This document shows, one piece after another, positions 63,783-64,000 of a DNA stretch of 64,000 nt. Numbering within the stretch: position 1 is the stretch's first letter; each line of letters starts with the position of its first letter. The DNA is taken from contig ML681990.1 in assembly GCA_007922195.1 (NCBI GenBank), positions 36,564,860 through 36,628,859 on the forward strand. Reading direction: 5' to 3'. A model generated the notes under the pieces. The model worked only from the letters and a program-made list of their open reading frames with translations, had not been told where the DNA came from and did not search any database. Position numbers and translations under genes: made by a program. Source of the DNA: Podocnemis expansa. Its lineage: Eukaryota > Chordata > Testudines > Podocnemididae.

Positions 63783-64000
63783 AGGGGTTAAAGTGTAATT
63801 TTGTGGGTCCTGAACCCTCCAGCACAGGTGGGCCCCCCAATACCCACCTCCAGACACACACGCACACCTCAGCCCCCCCCCCCCCAAGCCCTTACCTCAG
63901 CTGTTTGCAGGCTGACTGACCAGCTGGAAGCTGCTTCTAGCCACAAGCTGCTCCGTCCTGCAGGGGGGAGATTTACAAACTCCCGGCCGTCCACAGCTCT
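63783..64000. mobile_element. Partial GC-rich element related to the hAT at 55111, cut by the window end
   Basis: The reverse complement of 63880-64000 matches 55430-55530: a GTAAATCTCCCCCCTGCAGG / GTGAATCTCCCCCTGCAGGG block, then CGGAGCAGCTTGT, CAGCCTGCAAACAGC and GGTAAGGGCTT. The element probably starts at or near the CAGGGGTTAAAGT at 63783 and continues past the edge. Confidence 0.6.

Noticed and set aside
1..64000. CRISPR array, bacterial operon or phage-like cassette
   Set aside because: Spliced vertebrate exons, retrotransposons and MITEs explain the window; no regular spacer array or prokaryotic gene was found.

Overview
This is a vertebrate nuclear-genome window. It carries the 5' coding part of one protein gene, importin-11 (IPO11), on the + strand, embedded in about 60 kb of intron full of transposable-element remains. 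Six coding exons (4108-4245, 18286-18386, 41604-41676, 48044-48247, 60208-60340, 62597-62655) have GT-AG borders and compatible phases. They join into one uninterrupted frame of 236 residues from the ATG, about the first quarter of the roughly 975-residue family protein. The gene continues past the right edge; no upstream non-coding exon or promoter was recognised.

The repeat content points to a non-avian sauropsid, most likely a turtle (a crocodilian is possible). CR1 LINEs dominate, with the typical CR1 3' end. There are also Penelope-like elements (PLEs), a DIRS-like retrotransposon, a scrap of L1-like ORF1, many short hAT elements with 8-bp target duplications, a pogo/Tigger-like MITE, MIR/L2-type remains and a solo LTR-like unit. 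Species assignment is inference from repeat families only.

Layout: 1-4.1 kb CR1 scraps (one with a 5' inversion) and a MIR-like SINE; 4.1 kb exon with the start codon; 5-18 kb intron 1 with CR1, L1-like ORF1, a CpG-rich repeat-bearing open frame (10.5-11.65 kb), an unclassified dispersed repeat (15.6 kb) and a G-rich MITE (16.2-17.4 kb); 18.3 kb second exon; 18.4-41.6 kb intron 2 with PLEs, hAT elements, a solo LTR, a PLE palindrome carrying a nested pogo MITE and a 2.8-kb CR1; 41.6 kb third exon; 42-48 kb intron 3 with a hairpin-rich MITE, a decayed DIRS-like element, CR1 and a foldback element; 48.0 kb fourth exon; 48.9-60.2 kb intron 4 with GC-rich hAT elements, a second long CR1 with an almost open reverse transcriptase frame, PLE palindromes and an inverted pair of the dispersed repeat; 60.2 and 62.6 kb fifth and sixth exons, with tRNA-like inverted modules between them.

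No prokaryotic operon, CRISPR array, rRNA or functional tRNA was seen. The most notable observations are structural: a consistent central-TA preference in the hAT target duplications, foldback PLE tails, an unclassified three-copy dispersed repeat dated by a nested PLE insertion, a 38-codon tandem repeat in an unrecognised CpG-rich frame, and the tRNA-like module cluster.
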